Origin: Phycisphaerales bacterium
GTDB taxonomy: Bacteria; Planctomycetota; Phycisphaerae; Phycisphaerales; UBA1924
Direction: 5' to 3'
Length of the DNA: 64,000 nucleotides
NCBI GenBank assembly: GCA_020846975.1
Contig: JADLCX010000027.1
Location: 1 to 64,000, forward strand
Of this stretch, positions 1 through 6,789 are shown in pieces. The notes beneath the pieces were generated by a model, which saw only the letters and a list, made by a program, of their open reading frames with translations, searched no databases and had not been told where the DNA came from. The position numbers and the translations under genes are program-made. Each line of letters opens with the position of its first letter. The stretch's first letter is position 1.

Positions 1-110
1 CTTGGCCCGCGGCCGCTTCAACGTCGGATTGCGCGGCCTCGCCTCGCATCGTTTCGTGGGGTGCCCTCGTCACGAGCACCGCTCGTGGAGGACGCCCGTT
101 GTACCCGCAG

Positions 111-139
111 TTGCCGACTCGCGCAAGTCCGTTTAGACT
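111..139 (+). promoter_or_regulatory. Promoter of the DUF4190-like gene (leaderless geometry)
   Basis: TTGCCG (111-116) and TAGACT (134-139) are separated by exactly 17 nt, a good sigma-70 pair. The -10 hexamer ends 5 nt before the ATG at 145, so transcription should begin at or within a base or two of the start codon. There is no room for a ribosome binding site. Confidence 0.6.
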
Positions 140-144
140 GAACC

Positions 145-1041
145 ATGAGCCAATTCTCCACCCAACCACCCTACGCCCAGTTCGGGAGCGAGTACGACCA
201 GGCCGGACCGGCGCGAACGAGCGGGCTGGCGATCTCGTCGCTGGTCATCGCGATCGCGAGCATCGTGCCGCTGTTCTGTGTGTTCTTGGGATCGGGCGCG
301 CTGGCGATGATGCTGGGGGGCGCGGCGCTGATGTTCATCAGCCGCGAGCGCGGGCGGCTGGGGGGCAGGGGCATCGCGTTCGCGGGGATCATCACGGGGC
401 TGTTCGTGACGGTGGTCCAGATCGTCGCGATCGCGGTCATCATCAAGTCGGTCGGGTTCTTTCAGAAGCAACTGGTGGGGCCGGTGGACCAGGCGATCCG
501 GGCGATCGACCGGGGCGACTACACCAGCGCTCGCAAACTGTTCACGCCGGAGGCGGACGCGAAGATCACCGACCAGATGCTCACGGACTTCGCGGCGAGG
601 TGCCGGAGCGAGTTCGGCGCGTACCAGGGTCCGCCCGGTTCGCTGTGGGACCTGGCCATGGGTTGGGCGCGTGCGGGCGATGCGATGGATCAACTCGGGC
701 CCAACGCGGGCAACACATTCCCGTTCCCGGTCCGGTTCGCGAACACCGACGCGGTGGTGGTCGTGCTGTACGACAGCGCGCGGTTCGACCAGAGCCGGGG
801 GCCGAGCTTCGCGTTCCCGACGATCAATCTGGGGGTGCTCTCGCCCGACAACCGGGGCGTGTGGATCACCGAGGATCGACCGCCGCCGGGGATGGGGCAG
901 TTCCGGTTCACGCCGCCGAAGGCCCCGGCCTCGCCGACGCCGCCGGTCGTGCCGGAGCGCTCGGCTCTGCCAACGCCGGCCGAGCCGAGCGCGGCGCCCG
1001 CGAAGGCAGAGCCAAAGGCAGGCAACCCGGGCGGCGGGTGA
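145..1041 (+). CDS. DUF4190-like small membrane protein with C-terminal extracytoplasmic region
   Basis: The 298-residue protein has a short hydrophilic N-terminus, then two hydrophobic segments (about residues 28-65 and 85-110) joined by the basic turn SRERGRLGGRG. This is the layout of DUF4190-type membrane proteins. After the second segment comes a soluble part of about 130 residues, beginning QLVGPVDQAIRAID, that resembles domains fused to DUF4190 for sensing or envelope roles. The last 45 residues are Pro/Ala-rich and probably disordered. The ATG at 145 was chosen because of the promoter immediately upstream, and because the longer frame at 99 is a different reading frame without similarity. 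It is followed about 120 nt later by the mlaF-like gene but has its own promoter. Molecular function is unknown. Confidence 0.75.
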   Translation: MSQFSTQPPYAQFGSEYDQAGPARTSGLAISSLVIAIASIVPLFCVFLGSGALAMMLGGAALMFISRERGRLGGRGIAFAGIITGLFVTVVQIVAIAVIIKSVGFFQKQLVGPVDQAIRAIDRGDYTSARKLFTPEADAKITDQMLTDFAARCRSEFGAYQGPPGSLWDLAMGWARAGDAMDQLGPNAGNTFPFPVRFANTDAVVVVLYDSARFDQSRGPSFAFPTINLGVLSPDNRGVWITEDRPPPGMGQFRFTPPKAPASPTPPVVPERSALPTPAEPSAAPAKAEPKAGNPGGG

Positions 1042-1149
1042 GGAAGGGCGGGTTCGAGCGGTGTCGCGGTTGAGCACCCAGGGCACCGAACCGTGAGACG
1101 GCCCGGGGGCCGTGGCTGCCCGGTCGCCACGGGAGGAGTGCCGGTCGGC

Positions 1150-1155
1150 TATATT
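1150..1155 (+). promoter_or_regulatory. -10 element for mlaF-like gene
   Basis: TATATT ends 6 nt before GTG 1162, the same geometry seen at a dozen other starts in this window. GGAGG (1156-1160) lies only 1 nt from the GTG, too close to act as a normal ribosome site. This supports GTG 1162 over the upstream GTG 1093 in the ORF track. Confidence 0.5.
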
Positions 1156-1161
1156 GGAGGC

Positions 1162-2166
1162 GTGTCCGCCGCCGCGCAAGCCGCCACCAACGCGCAACCC
1201 CCCTCGACCCCGGCGTCCGCGTCGCGCGGGGAGCCGGTGATCTCGTGCCGGAACCTGGTGAAGAGGTTCGACGGTCGTGCGGTGCTGGACGGGATCAACC
1301 TGGACGTGTATCCGGGTGAGACGATGGTGATCATGGGGGGATCGGGCTCGGGCAAGAGCACGCTGCTGAGGTGCATGATCGGGACGTTCAAGCCGGACGA
1401 GGGCGAGCTGTTCATGTTCGGAGAGAACGTGGCGGAGCTCAAGCCTCGGGACCTTGACGACCTGCGCAAGAAGTTCGGGATCCTGTTCCAGTCGGGGGCG
1501 CTGTTCAACTCGATGACGCTGGCGGAGAACGTGGCTCTGCCGCTGCAGGAGCACACGGACCTTGGCTCGGAGATCGTGGACATCCAGGTGAAGATCAAGC
1601 TGGAGCTGGTGGGGCTGCGCGAGCACGCGGAGAAGTTTCCGGCGCAGATCTCGGGGGGGATGAAGAAGCGGGCGGGGCTGGCGCGGGCGCTGGCGCTGGA
1701 CCCTCGGGTGCTGTTCTACGACGAGCCGAGCGCGGGGCTGGACCCGGTGACCAGCGCGGAGATCGACCGGCTGATCGTGGCGCTCTCGAAGCACGTGGGG
1801 GTGACGAGCGTGGTGGTGACGCACGAGATGGACTCGGCGTTCACGATCGCGGACCGGATGGCGATGCTGGACAAGGGGAAGATGCTGGTGGTCGAGAAGC
1901 GGGAGTGGTTCGACGGCATCCGCAAGACCGGGGAGGCGGAGGCGGGGAAGCTGCCGGAGGGCCAGCAGTTGATCCGCCAGTTTCTCCGCGGGGACGCGGA
2001 GGGCCCGATCACTCGGCGGCGGGCCTCGACGAACTATCAGGACGACCTGCTGGGGGTTCGCGGGGCGGCCGAGCCGCCGCCGGAGCCGAGCGTGGTGGCG
2101 ACCCGGCGCGTGCGTCGGTCGTGGAGGCGGCGCGGGGAGAGCGCCGATCAGGAACAGGAGAGCTGA
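1162..2166 (+). CDS. mlaF: ABC transporter ATP-binding protein, MlaF/Mkl type
   Basis: This 334-residue ATPase energises an MCE-type lipid transporter that moves phospholipids or other lipids between envelope membranes. Walker A (GGSGSGKST), the signature ISGGMKKRAGLARA, Walker B (VLFYDEPSAGLDP) and the H-loop (VVTHEMD) are all intact. The GGMKKR form of the signature is characteristic of the MlaF/Mkl subfamily rather than of import ATPases. The first 25 residues and the last 50 (Arg/Glu-rich) lie outside the ABC domain. The MCE protein follows 15 nt downstream, so the two are co-transcribed. No MlaE-type permease is visible next to them; it may lie outside the window. Start set at GTG 1162 by the adjacent -10 element. 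Confidence 0.88.
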   Translation: MSAAAQAATNAQPPSTPASASRGEPVISCRNLVKRFDGRAVLDGINLDVYPGETMVIMGGSGSGKSTLLRCMIGTFKPDEGELFMFGENVAELKPRDLDDLRKKFGILFQSGALFNSMTLAENVALPLQEHTDLGSEIVDIQVKIKLELVGLREHAEKFPAQISGGMKKRAGLARALALDPRVLFYDEPSAGLDPVTSAEIDRLIVALSKHVGVTSVVVTHEMDSAFTIADRMAMLDKGKMLVVEKREWFDGIRKTGEAEAGKLPEGQQLIRQFLRGDAEGPITRRRASTNYQDDLLGVRGAAEPPPEPSVVATRRVRRSWRRRGESADQEQES

Positions 2167-2181
2167 GGAGCCCGCCGCGTC

Positions 2182-3513
2182 ATGTCCACCAACCGAACTT
2201 CACGCAACAACGCGCTGGCCGGGCTGTTCGTGCTGATCTGCATCGGGCTGTTCGTGCTGGTCATCACGCTCCTGACGGGCGCCTCGGAGCGGTTCGTCGG
2301 CACGTCGTCGTACATCGTGGACTTCTCGCTGGCCGACGGGGCCGAGGGGCTGGAGCGTGGCGCGCCGGTGAAACTGGCGGGCAAGCGGATCGGGCGCGTG
2401 CTCTCGAGCGACCTGCGGTTCGAGAGGGCCGCGGGCTCGGCCGCGGATGCGCCGGCGGAGATCACCGGGGTGGAGGTCAGGGTGGAGATCCGCGCGGACG
2501 TGCAGCTCTACGAGGATGCCCGCGTGAACCTGGTGCGGCCGCTGCTGGGCTCGGTGAGCGCGATCAACATCACGAGCCTGCGGACGCGCGCGGACGCCAA
2601 GGCGGTGGGCGCGGGGGCGCGGATCGCCGGCCAGATCGGGCCGCCGGGGTTCCTGTCGCAGGCCGACTATGCCCGCGTGCAGGACGTGCTGCGGCGGATC
2701 GACGAGTGGACGGCGGAGATCGACCCGAGCGTGAAGCCGATCACCGAGGATGTGCGCGCGACGGTGGCCAACGTGAAGGACCTCACGGGCAAGGCCAACA
2801 CCTCGTGGGACCGCTGGAGCGGGGATGTGGACGTGTTCCTGGGGGATGCCCGAAAGGCCGGGGGACGGCTCGACAAGATCGTGACCGACGCGACCGCGGG
2901 CGTGGAGTCGATCAAGGCGGGCGTGGAGGAGGTCCGGGCGTTTGTCGCCAAGGCGGACGAGTTCATCGTGCGGAACCGGCCGGTGGTCGACGGCACGCTG
3001 GACGACATCCGCGAACTGTCGCGCAAGGCCAAGGGCGAGGCGTACGACAAGGTCGTCGCGGTGCTGGACGACGCGCAGGAGACGATGAGGCACGCGGCGA
3101 GCGTGGCCAAGGGGGCCGACGAGCTTGTGACCCAGAAGCGGCCCGAGCTCGCGGACATCGTGACCAACGCCGGCCTCGCGGCGCAGGAGCTCAAGCTCGC
3201 GACGACGGAGATCCGGGCCGCGCCGTGGCGGCTGCTCTACCAGCCGACCAAGAAGGAACTGGAGAACGAGCTCCTGTACAACTCGATCCGGCGGTACAGC
3301 CGGTCGCTGGCGGACCTCAAGGCGACGGCGGATGCGCTGGACTCGGTGACGCAGCAGATGGCCCTGATCCAGCCGGGGCAGGTGGGCGCGATCTCCAGCG
3401 CGGAGGTGGCGGTGCTGGCGACGAGGCTGCGCGAGTCGATCGCCAGGTCGCAGGAGCAGGAGCGGCAGTTCTTCGAGCGGTGGATCAGGCCAAGCGAGGG
3501 GGCGAAGGAGTGA
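2182..3513 (+). CDS. MCE domain lipid-transport protein, MlaD-like
   Basis: The 443-residue protein has one N-terminal membrane anchor (about residues 10-32, ALAGLFVLICIGLFVLVITLL) followed by an MCE domain. The domain is recognisable from GLERGAPVKLAGKRIGRV, including the typical pattern 'G L x x G A P V x x x G x x V G x V'. Residues from about 170 onward form a long, charged, probably helical region ending in many Glu, Gln and Lys, comparable to the helical barrels or needles of longer MCE proteins. It is expected in the periplasm, tethered to the inner membrane, as the substrate-binding partner of the preceding ATPase. The GAGGAG at about 10 nt upstream could serve as ribosome site. It is longer than E. 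coli MlaD (about 180 residues) and closer to the long Mce-type proteins. Confidence 0.85.
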   Translation: MSTNRTSRNNALAGLFVLICIGLFVLVITLLTGASERFVGTSSYIVDFSLADGAEGLERGAPVKLAGKRIGRVLSSDLRFERAAGSAADAPAEITGVEVRVEIRADVQLYEDARVNLVRPLLGSVSAINITSLRTRADAKAVGAGARIAGQIGPPGFLSQADYARVQDVLRRIDEWTAEIDPSVKPITEDVRATVANVKDLTGKANTSWDRWSGDVDVFLGDARKAGGRLDKIVTDATAGVESIKAGVEEVRAFVAKADEFIVRNRPVVDGTLDDIRELSRKAKGEAYDKVVAVLDDAQETMRHAASVAKGADELVTQKRPELADIVTNAGLAAQELKLATTEIRAAPWRLLYQPTKKELENELLYNSIRRYSRSLADLKATADALDSVTQQMALIQPGQVGAISSAEVAVLATRLRESIARSQEQERQFFERWIRPSEGAKE

Positions 3514-3550
3514 GGGGGTGGCGGGGTGAGGGGGTGAGGAGGTGAGGGAG
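3513..3550 (+). repeat. G-rich tract directly after the MCE stop codon
   Basis: Runs of GGGGG, GGGG, GGGGG, GG and GGG separated by 1-4 nt follow the stop codon at once, built from an imperfect GTGAGGGG repeat. The pattern fits a potential G-quadruplex in the transcript 3' end. Function is inferred only. Confidence 0.5.
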
Positions 3551-3671
3551 CGGCCCATTGGCTCCCGCTGCGCTGAGGAGCGACCGTGTGGGAGCGGGGC
3601 ACGGTGTCCCACCCCCAACGTCCGCCCGCGTTATCTCCGCGGCAGCGGCCTTGAGCGCAGGTTTTGCGATG

Positions 3672-3881
3672 AGCCCATGTTCGATTCAGTGATTGAATCG
3701 GGCGATGCAATCGTTGAATCGACCGGTGCAACGACTCAACCGCCCGATTCAACTCTTTAACCGCGCGATTCAGTTGTTGAACCGACCGGTGCAACCCTTG
3801 ACCCGCGCGGTGCAACGCTTGAACCGGTCGATTCAGCCGTTGCACCGGCCGGAATTGTTCTTGCACCGGTCGGAGCAACCG
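3672..3881 (+). repeat. Degenerate 21-bp tandem repeat array
   Basis: Nine consecutive 21-nt units can be laid out from 3693 to 3881, with a weaker unit at 3672. The unit is approximately TTGAACCGnCCGGTGCAACnn or a variant with CGATTCA in the second half. The period is exactly 21, so each frame reads as a 7-residue repeat (LNRPVQR-like in ORF 3693..3899). That ORF has no ribosome site and is thought to be a by-product. The array lies between the MCE gene and the zinc-ribbon gene, where no other gene is seen in about 500 nt. A second array with the same period lies at 44016-44246. Confidence 0.8.
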
Positions 3882-3905
3882 TCTATCCGGCCAACTTGAT
3901 CCCCT

Positions 3906-3982
3906 CCGCGTCTCCGCGCCTCCGCGTGAGGCTCTGTCTTTGAATCCGAAGGCAGGTCTCACGCGGAGGCGCGGAGACGCGG
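3906..3982. repeat. Perfect 25-bp inverted repeat, 27-nt loop
   Basis: The arm CCGCGTCTCCGCGCCTCCGC... (3906-3930) is matched without error by its reverse complement at 3958-3982. There is no T-tract on either side, so it is not a simple terminator. The sequence is of the CTCCGCG family seen in other intergenic elements here (11932-12031, 42426-42672). Confidence 0.85.
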
Positions 3983-4000
3983 GAAAAAGCAAGACTCGGG

Positions 4001-4006
4001 TACGAT
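4001..4006 (+). promoter_or_regulatory. -10 element for zinc-ribbon gene
   Basis: TACGAT ends 7 nt before the second of two tandem ATGs (4014) and 4 nt before the first (4011). The usual spacing in this window (5-8 nt) favours 4014. Confidence 0.4.
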
Positions 4007-4013
4007 TCAGATG

Positions 4014-4511
4014 ATGGGCGCACCCGGCAAGCGAAGATGGCGCAGGCGGGGAAGTTGGGCGCTCCGCTGGGGCGGGCTCGCGGTGTGCTTGGTCGTGGCG
4101 GGGGTGTACTTGCTTGGCTTTTGGGTTGATTGCACCGTGTCTTGGAGCAGGTTCGACCTGATCGTTGCGGGCGGAGTCGCGGCCATCGAGTGGGAGGCGG
4201 CAAGATATGAGTTCTTGTCGTCGTGGGGCCGGACCTCCGAGGTTACGTGGCGGACTGACTGGAGCCCTGCATGGACACTCTGGTTCTTTCGCTGGGAGTT
4301 CGTGCCGGGCGTGCAAGGCTCCGTGACCTTTCCGCTCTGGTTGCCGCTTGCCCTTGCCGCAATCCCATCCAACCTCGCCTGGCGCTCCGAACTCCGCCGC
4401 CGCCGACGCGAGCGGATCGGCAAGTGCAGCACGTGCGGGTATGACCTTGCGGGGCTGGCCGCGGGTGTCGCGTGCCCGGAGTGCGGGACCGGAAAGGCGC
4501 GCGTGGTCTGA
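4014..4511 (+). CDS. Small membrane protein with C-terminal zinc ribbon
   Basis: The product is 165 residues, or 166 if the first ATG at 4011 is used. It has an Arg-rich start, a transmembrane segment (GGLAVCLVVAGVYLLGFWV), a central soluble part rich in Trp, a second hydrophobic stretch (LWLPLALAAIPSNLAW), and a C-terminal CSTCGYDLAGL...CPECG zinc ribbon. This C-x2-C / C-x2-C tail is frequent on short planctomycete membrane proteins of unknown function, where it is presumably cytoplasmic. No partner gene points to a role. The next gene starts 133 nt later with its own promoter. Confidence 0.7.
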   Translation: MGAPGKRRWRRRGSWALRWGGLAVCLVVAGVYLLGFWVDCTVSWSRFDLIVAGGVAAIEWEAARYEFLSSWGRTSEVTWRTDWSPAWTLWFFRWEFVPGVQGSVTFPLWLPLALAAIPSNLAWRSELRRRRRERIGKCSTCGYDLAGLAAGVACPECGTGKARVV

Positions 4512-4633
4512 CTCTCTTTTCCCACGCCTTCCTCTGTGCTCTCTGTGTCCGCTCTCAGTGCCCTCTGTGTTCCTGCCTTTGGCCCCGACCCGCTCGCTCG
4601 GGGGGCGCTCGGGGTTCGTTGTTCGCTGTGAGC

Positions 4634-4639
4634 TACACT
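4634..4639 (+). promoter_or_regulatory. -10 element for HYExAFE gene
   Basis: TACACT ends 5 nt before the ATG at 4645. No convincing -35 is seen. The preceding stretch (4512-4580) is a CTCTGTG-rich imperfect direct repeat related to the CTCCGCG repeats. Confidence 0.5.
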
Positions 4640-4644
4640 CCCCC

Positions 4645-5379
4645 ATGCAGCGCCGCCACCACTACGAGCGCGCGTTCGAGGGGTACCTTCGGGACCGGCG
4701 CATCCCGTACGTCGCGGTGAGCGAGGCCCGCAAGACGCTGCTGCCGGTGACGCTCGGGGCGGGCGGCGAGGACGCCAGCCTGAAGTCCTTCGACTTCGTC
4801 GTCTACGGCCAGAACACCAACCTGCTCGTGGACATCAAGGGCCGCAAGGTCGGCCCCTCGACGCGGCCACCCCCCCGCCCCCCCCACCCCCCCAGCGCCC
4901 CCCGGACGACGGACTTTTCGACCCGGCGGCTGGAATCGTGGGTAACCGAGGACGATGTCGCCTCGCTGCGGCAATGGCAGACCCTGTTCGGAGAGGGGTT
5001 CGAGGCCGCGTTCGTGTTTGTCTATTGGTTCGGCGGCACGAGTTGGGGCGGTCAACCGCCGGACGCGCTGTTCCAGGAGGTGCTGGAGGACCGGGGCGAG
5101 TGGTACGCGCTGCGGGTGGTGCGGGTGGAGGACTATCGCCGGGCGATGAAACCGCGAAGCCCGCGCTGGCGGACGGTGGATGTGGCCGCGAGGGTGTTCG
5201 AGCGGATCAGCCAGCCGTTGGCTCCCGCGCTGGGCGGGCCGGGGGCGGGGGTGTGGTCGAGCAGCTCGGACGCGGGCCGCGGAGAGTTCGACGATGCCGG
5301 CCCCGACGACGCGGCCCTGTTTCCCCTCAGCCCCCTTCCCCCCCGCTTTCGCCTCTCCCCGCTCGAAGCCCGCGGGTAG
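4645..5379 (+). CDS. HYExAFE family protein, PD-(D/E)xK nuclease-like fold
   Basis: The ORF track starts at 4348, but the conserved N-terminus begins MQRRHHYERAFE at 4645, preceded by a -10 element, giving 244 residues. HYERAFE (6-12) defines the planctomycete HYExAFE family. Residues 46-65 (SFDFVVYG...LLVDIKGRK) match the D...(D/E)xK pattern of PD-(D/E)xK nucleases, with the Glu of HYERAFE as a plausible further ligand. A Pro-rich insert at about residues 72-90 is encoded by C7, C8 and C7 tracts and probably forms a surface loop. The protein is likely a cytoplasmic nuclease-fold protein, but no substrate is known. The next gene starts 16 nt downstream. Confidence 0.8.
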   Translation: MQRRHHYERAFEGYLRDRRIPYVAVSEARKTLLPVTLGAGGEDASLKSFDFVVYGQNTNLLVDIKGRKVGPSTRPPPRPPHPPSAPRTTDFSTRRLESWVTEDDVASLRQWQTLFGEGFEAAFVFVYWFGGTSWGGQPPDALFQEVLEDRGEWYALRVVRVEDYRRAMKPRSPRWRTVDVAARVFERISQPLAPALGGPGAGVWSSSSDAGRGEFDDAGPDDAALFPLSPLPPRFRLSPLEARG

Positions 5380-5381
5380 GT

Positions 5382-5387
5382 TAGGAT
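5382..5387 (+). promoter_or_regulatory. Possible -10 element for 85-residue gene
   Basis: TAGGAT ends 8 nt before the ATG at 5396, just beyond the preceding stop codon. The gene may also be read through from the HYExAFE gene. Confidence 0.3.
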
Positions 5388-5395
5388 TGAGCACC

Positions 5396-5653
5396 ATGAT
5401 CCTGCTCGCACCCACCCGACGTTCCGGTTCAGCCCGAGTTTGCATCGCCGCGGCGGTGATCGCCGCGTGCGCGTTGGCCGCGCCCGCCCCGGCCCAGTCC
5501 GGGGGTAAGAAGAAGGAAGAACTCCGGCCGCCGGTCCCGCCCCAGACGACCAGTTCGTCACCGCCCACCATCCCGCTCCTGGTCGGGATCGCCCTGGCCG
5601 CGATGGTCGCGGGCGTGGCGTTCATCCCCAGCAAGCGCGGCCACCAGGACTGA
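5396..5653 (+). CDS. Small secreted or membrane protein, unknown function
   Basis: This 85-residue product begins at an internal ATG of the ORF track entry 5180..5653. It has a signal-peptide-like N-terminus (ARVCIAAAVIAACALAAPAPAQS, likely cleaved after AQS or nearby), a short polar Pro/Ser/Thr linker with a Lys patch, and a C-terminal transmembrane helix (PLLVGIALAAMVAGVAFI) ending in SKRGHQD. The layout suggests a type I membrane protein with a tiny periplasmic segment. It lies 16 nt after the HYExAFE gene and before two other very small membrane proteins, so the four may form a unit. I do not recognise the family. Confidence 0.6.
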   Translation: MILLAPTRRSGSARVCIAAAVIAACALAAPAPAQSGGKKKEELRPPVPPQTTSSSPPTIPLLVGIALAAMVAGVAFIPSKRGHQD

Positions 5654-5757
5654 ACGGCGTCTTGTCGAACTCCCCCCCCCCCCCTCCCCCCTCCTCCCCC
5701 GACTCCCCGCCACGGCGGAATGAAGGTGAGGCTTCCTCGTTTCCGCGGAGCACGCCC

Positions 5758-6102
5758 ATGAGCGACCTTGCCCCCGTTACCCAGCCGCGTCGATCGGTCG
5801 GCTCGCGGCTGGTCGGACTGAACTTCGCCCTGCTGATCGCACTGGGCGCGCTGACGATCCTCTCGACGTCGACCCCGAGCGGGGGCGGGGCGGGTTCGCC
5901 GCAGCCCGAAGCGCCGCGCGGGCGCGGCGAGTACACGATCGTCTCCGGCAAGTTCCAGGGCGGGACCAGCAACGCGGTGTACATCCTGGACGCGGCCAAC
6001 CAGGAGTTGGTGGCGCTGTCGTGGAACCGGAGCAAGGACGAGATGGAGATTGTCGGCCACCGCAAGATCAGCGAGGATGTGCAGTTCAAGCCGGGCCGGT
6101 AG
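5758..6102 (+). CDS. Small single-pass membrane protein, paralogue A
   Basis: The ATG at 5758 has GGAG 7 nt upstream and gives 114 residues. The longer frame from 5662 only adds translation of a poly-C intergenic run. A transmembrane segment (LVGLNFALLIALGALTILS, about residues 22-40) is followed by a small soluble domain starting GEYTIVSGKF and containing AVYILDAANQELVALSWNRS. The domain matches the next gene's product in order and length: YT, short beta strands, a 'D..N/GEKLLVY' like core and a closing Gly-Arg/Lys. This indicates tandem duplication. An extracytoplasmic location for the domain is inferred. Function unknown. Confidence 0.65.
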   Translation: MSDLAPVTQPRRSVGSRLVGLNFALLIALGALTILSTSTPSGGGAGSPQPEAPRGRGEYTIVSGKFQGGTSNAVYILDAANQELVALSWNRSKDEMEIVGHRKISEDVQFKPGR

Positions 6103-6144
6103 GTGACACGGCTTTTCGCCCCGGACACGACGAACGGAAACACC

Positions 6145-6486
6145 ATGAGCAACCCCATCGACTCGGCCCGCCGGCTCGCACCATCGTCTCTGCTGTGGGC
6201 CTCGGCGTTCATCCTGCTGGGCCTGGTGGTCGTGCAGGCCGGCCGGCTCTCCTCGCGGTGGTCGAACACCGCGCACGCGGACCTGGTCAGCCGCGTCGGC
6301 GACTACACCACGCTCACGCTCGGCGCGACTTCGAGCGAGGACCTGGCGCTGGTCCTAGACGGGCGCGGGGAGAAGCTGCTGGTCTACCGGATCAAGAACC
6401 GCGAGGTGCTGGAGCTGGTGCGGGGCTACGACCTGCCCCCGCTGTTTCAGACCGCCGCGCGGATCGGCGCGGGCCGGGTGAAGTAG
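6145..6486 (+). CDS. Small single-pass membrane protein, paralogue B
   Basis: The 113-residue product starts at ATG 6145, 42 nt after its paralogue; a frame from 6103 would add 14 unlikely residues. A transmembrane segment (LLWASAFILLGLVVVQAG) is followed by VGDYTTLTLGATSSEDLALVLDGRGEKLLVYRIKNREVLELV. This looks like two or three beta strands followed by a helix, the same plan as the preceding gene. The pair are probably co-transcribed and could form a hetero-oligomer. I do not recognise a named family. Confidence 0.65.
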   Translation: MSNPIDSARRLAPSSLLWASAFILLGLVVVQAGRLSSRWSNTAHADLVSRVGDYTTLTLGATSSEDLALVLDGRGEKLLVYRIKNREVLELVRGYDLPPLFQTAARIGAGRVK

Positions 6487-6789
6487 GACGGGACGGGGAT
6501 CGAACGGCCTCTGGAAGGGCATTCGACGCCGCACGATCGCGGCGGGGTGATTATCATCGGGTTGGTGTGTCGATTCAGGACCGACGGCCGAGGCTGGCTG
6601 GCCGCCGGGAAGAACCCTACGCCGGCGGTCGAGTTCCCCTTCACCCCTCAGCACGGAATCCGGCAAGGACCACACGCTCGAAGCACCCGCCATCGATGCG
6701 CCGCCTTTCTGTTTCAAGGAGGGCCGGTCCTTGATCCGTGAGAACGTGCCCACGGACGGCCGCGGACCCGCGGCCCGAACGCACACACC
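6487..6789. other. Intergenic region upstream of ricT-like gene, nothing recognised
   Basis: This gap of 303 nt holds a short GC-rich inverted repeat (CGCCGC...GCGGCG, near 6528) and TATCAT at 6552-6557. There is no supported ORF; the frames 6547..6741 and 6731..7231 have no start signal or similarity. The promoter of the following gene probably lies here but cannot be placed. Confidence 0.4.

Noticed and set aside
1-98. Possible end of a gene at the window's left edge
   Set aside because: No frame gives a recognisable C-terminus; too short to judge.
1093-1161. Upstream GTG start of the mlaF-like gene
   Set aside because: The -10 element lies after it, and the extra 23 residues have no family similarity.
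3672-3881. CRISPR array
   Set aside because: Units are directly adjacent at 21 bp with no unique spacers, are degenerate, and no cas genes are in the window.
3693-3899. 68-codon ORF with LNRPVQR heptads
   Set aside because: The heptads result from the 21-bp DNA repeat; no ribosome site or promoter, and the second array gives unrelated heptads.
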